DNA of 64,000 bases from Clostridium sporogenes (GTDB lineage Bacteria; Bacillota; Clostridia; Clostridiales; Clostridiaceae). Location: positions 2,480,001 to 2,544,000 of the forward strand of contig NZ_CP011663.1 of the NCBI RefSeq assembly GCF_001020205.1, in the 5' to 3' direction. Position numbers and translations under genes: made by a program. This document shows, one piece after another, positions 62,691 through 64,000 of the stretch. How positions within the stretch are numbered: the first letter of the stretch is position 1; every line of letters begins with the position of its first letter. The notes under the pieces were generated by a model. That model saw nothing but the letters and a program-made list of their open reading frames with translations, was not told the origin of the DNA and ran no database searches.

Positions 62691-63047
62691 TTATTCGTTA
62701 CAGTGTCCTTCATGTTCATGCTCTCTACATACACTACCTGTTGACTTTAGTTCACCTTGTATGTATTCTTGAGCTATATCGTCACTAAATCCCTGTGCGC
62801 CAACTACTACTTCAATATTATTTTCATTAAATAAATCTTGTGCTGTTTCTCCCATTCCACCTGCAATAATAACATCTACATTTAATCCTTTTAAAAATAC
62901 TGGAAGATATCCAGGTCTATGTCCAGGATTTGGAGTAAAATTCTTATTTAAAGATTTTCCTTCTTCTACTTCATAAATTGTAAACCCTTCACAATGTCCA
63001 AAATGTCCACTTACATATTTTCCATCACTTGCAATTGCTATTTTCAT
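62691..63047 (-). CDS. NifX/NifB-type iron-molybdenum cofactor-binding family protein
   Basis: A 118-residue protein: AIASDGKYVSGHFGHCEGF and VIIAGGMGETAQDLF, AQEYIQGELKST, then a His/Cys-rich tail CREHEHEGHCNE. The family binds iron-sulfur or metal cofactor precursors. It lies next to MinD-type ATPases with ferredoxin domains, as is common in clostridia, so a role in iron-sulfur assembly or metal handling, possibly for CooS, is plausible; it is not nitrogenase-specific. GGAGG precedes the ATG. Confidence 0.85.
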   Translation of the reverse strand: MKIAIASDGKYVSGHFGHCEGFTIYEVEEGKSLNKNFTPNPGHRPGYLPVFLKGLNVDVIIAGGMGETAQDLFNENNIEVVVGAQGFSDDIAQEYIQGELKSTGSVCREHEHEGHCNE

Positions 63048-63131
63048 TTAAAATTCCTCCCTATATTTTAATTTAATAATAATTTTTTCCATATATAACT
63101 ATATATATAATCTTTGTATACACTTTTAAAC

Positions 63132-63977
63132 TTATATTATTTGTTTAATATTTTTCCACATATGTTCAATAGCTTTATTCGCTATACTTTCTTTATAATA
63201 AGTTATAGGCTTTAGATCATTTATAGATTTCATAACAGTATTATCGTATGGGATTTTACCTACTAATTTTATGCCTTTTTCATTAATAAAGTTTTCTATA
63301 TCTACTGTCATTTCTTTATTTATATCATATTTGTTTACACAAACCATAGGTAAAATACCAAAATGTCCACATAAAGCTATTACTCTTTTTGAATCTTCAA
63401 GTCCTGATGCAGTAGGTTCTGTAACAATAAGTATTGCATCAGATCCTGTTATAGAGGCTATAACAGCACATCCAATACCAGGAGAACCATCTATTATTGT
63501 TAATTTATCATCTTTATTAAAAATTTTAGCCTTTTTTCTAAGATCAGTTACTAATTTTCCTGAGCCATCACTGCCCACTTCCATTTCTGCTCTAGAAATT
63601 AATCCTTTATCTAATTCTGTAATAAAAGTCTCTGCAGTTTTCTCCTCTTCTAACTTTATAGCATTTTGTGGACATATTAATGTACACGTACCACACCCCT
63701 CACACAAAAAAGGATCTATTTTAAAATTTTCTATGGCATCAAATTTACAAACCGTCTTACATTTTCCACATTCAATACATCTCTCTTTATCTATAGTAGC
63801 TTTTTTCCCTCCTATAAAATTACTTTTTTCAATATCTTTTCCCTTGTAAAACATATAAAAATTAGAAGCATCCACATCACAATCCACTCTTACTACATCA
63901 TTGTAAAGCTCTGATAGTGCTGTTGCTATTGTAGTTTTACCTGTTCCACCTTTTCCACTTAAAACCACTAAATCCAA
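63132..63977 (-). CDS. MinD/Mrp-type ATPase with inserted 2[4Fe-4S] ferredoxin domain
   Basis: A 281-residue protein starting at TTG with AGGAGG at the right distance. The deviant Walker A is VVLSGKGGTGKTTIA, a second nucleotide motif is IDGSPGIGCAVIAS, and between them (residues 62-110) sit two cluster motifs, CIECGKCKTVC and CEGCGTCTLIC. These proteins usually occur in pairs beside a NifX-type gene and may scaffold or transfer iron-sulfur clusters. The partner would lie upstream, beyond the window edge. The downstream gene is the NifX-type protein. Confidence 0.88.
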   Translation of the reverse strand: MDLVVLSGKGGTGKTTIATALSELYNDVVRVDCDVDASNFYMFYKGKDIEKSNFIGGKKATIDKERCIECGKCKTVCKFDAIENFKIDPFLCEGCGTCTLICPQNAIKLEEEKTAETFITELDKGLISRAEMEVGSDGSGKLVTDLRKKAKIFNKDDKLTIIDGSPGIGCAVIASITGSDAILIVTEPTASGLEDSKRVIALCGHFGILPMVCVNKYDINKEMTVDIENFINEKGIKLVGKIPYDNTVMKSINDLKPITYYKESIANKAIEHMWKNIKQII

Positions 63978-64000
63978 TTTAGCACCTCCTTGGCTTTCTT
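63968..64000 (-). CDS. Possible 3' end of a preceding gene, cut off by window
   Basis: The 33 bp to the edge form an open frame on the minus strand, reading KKAKEVLNWI and then TAG, which overlaps the start of the ATPase gene by 10 bp. In related operons another MinD-type ATPase stands here. Eleven codons are too few to be sure; another frame would give a stop (TAA) directly before the ATPase start. Confidence 0.3.
   Translation of the reverse strand, partial: KKAKEVLNWI

Noticed and set aside
1..64000. CRISPR array, tRNA or rRNA genes
   Set aside because: No regularly spaced direct repeats with unique spacers and no tRNA or rRNA-like sequence were recognised on reading.

Overview
This is a low-GC, AT-rich chromosomal window from an anaerobic, amino-acid-fermenting Firmicute. 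It most resembles a proteolytic Clostridium (C. sporogenes / group I C. botulinum type) or a close relative. The evidence is the gene content: a complete leucine-type reductive Stickland cluster (hadABC-acdB-etfBA plus hadI), an NfnAB-type transhydrogenase, a CO dehydrogenase, a class D sortase with an LPXTG-type adhesin, and many clostridial ribosome binding sites followed by ATG, TTG or GTG starts. The species call is inference; no rRNA or tRNA gene was seen.

Layout. 1-6.9 kb: a cut-off alpha/beta hydrolase, a small four-helix protein, a purine permease under a guanine-class riboswitch followed by an amidohydrolase/deaminase, then two membrane proteins. 7.5-20.6 kb: an amino acid permease, then the minus-strand Stickland block hadA-hadB-hadC-acdB-etfB-etfA, a YkvI-type transporter with a long acidic repeat tail, and the activator hadI, followed by a flavodoxin-ferredoxin protein. 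21.1-24.1 kb: a second dehydratase-like pair in which the ATP-dependent activator is fused to the smaller subunit; this is the best candidate for an uncharacterised redox system. 24.4-34.5 kb: a soluble chemoreceptor, a two-component system, a nitroreductase, a penicillin V acylase-like Ntn hydrolase, a GNAT acetyltransferase, and a PadR-controlled flavodoxin pair. 34.6-39.4 kb: a D-threonate-type catabolic operon (DeoR regulator, DtnK-like kinase, PdxA2-like dehydrogenase, GntP permease). 40-54.8 kb: a cell-surface region with a CPBP protease, an intact IS6-like insertion sequence with an 8-bp target duplication, an L,D-transpeptidase, a secreted phosphatase/GxGYxYP fusion, an LPRTG adhesin, a sortase, a second two-component system and a membrane-anchored hydrolase. 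55.3-64 kb: nfnBA, an alcohol/butanediol dehydrogenase, a divergent CooS, hypAB and iron-sulfur/NifX-type accessory genes.

How it fits together. HadA, HadBC/HadI and AcdB-EtfBA would convert 2-hydroxyisocaproate to isocaproate, using ferredoxin and NADH electrons. NfnAB would balance NADH, NADPH and ferredoxin. CooS with HypAB connects CO or other low-potential electrons and nickel handling to the same ferredoxin pool. The fused dehydratase-activator pair lies divergent from a flavodoxin-ferredoxin protein that could feed it electrons.

Beyond the genes, the window carries at least one family of MITE-like elements. They have near-identical terminal inverted repeats and, in three full-length copies of about 260 bp, a core hairpin whose stem sequence changes on both sides while pairing is kept. 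Shorter copies have only the ends. One copy supplies the stop codon of hadI. A second, unrelated repeat family sits between co-directional genes. Other notable structure: a 67-bp direct duplication flanking the padR module, paired PadR-like palindromes, a triple repeat upstream of hadA, and a degraded copy of the IS next to the adhesin.
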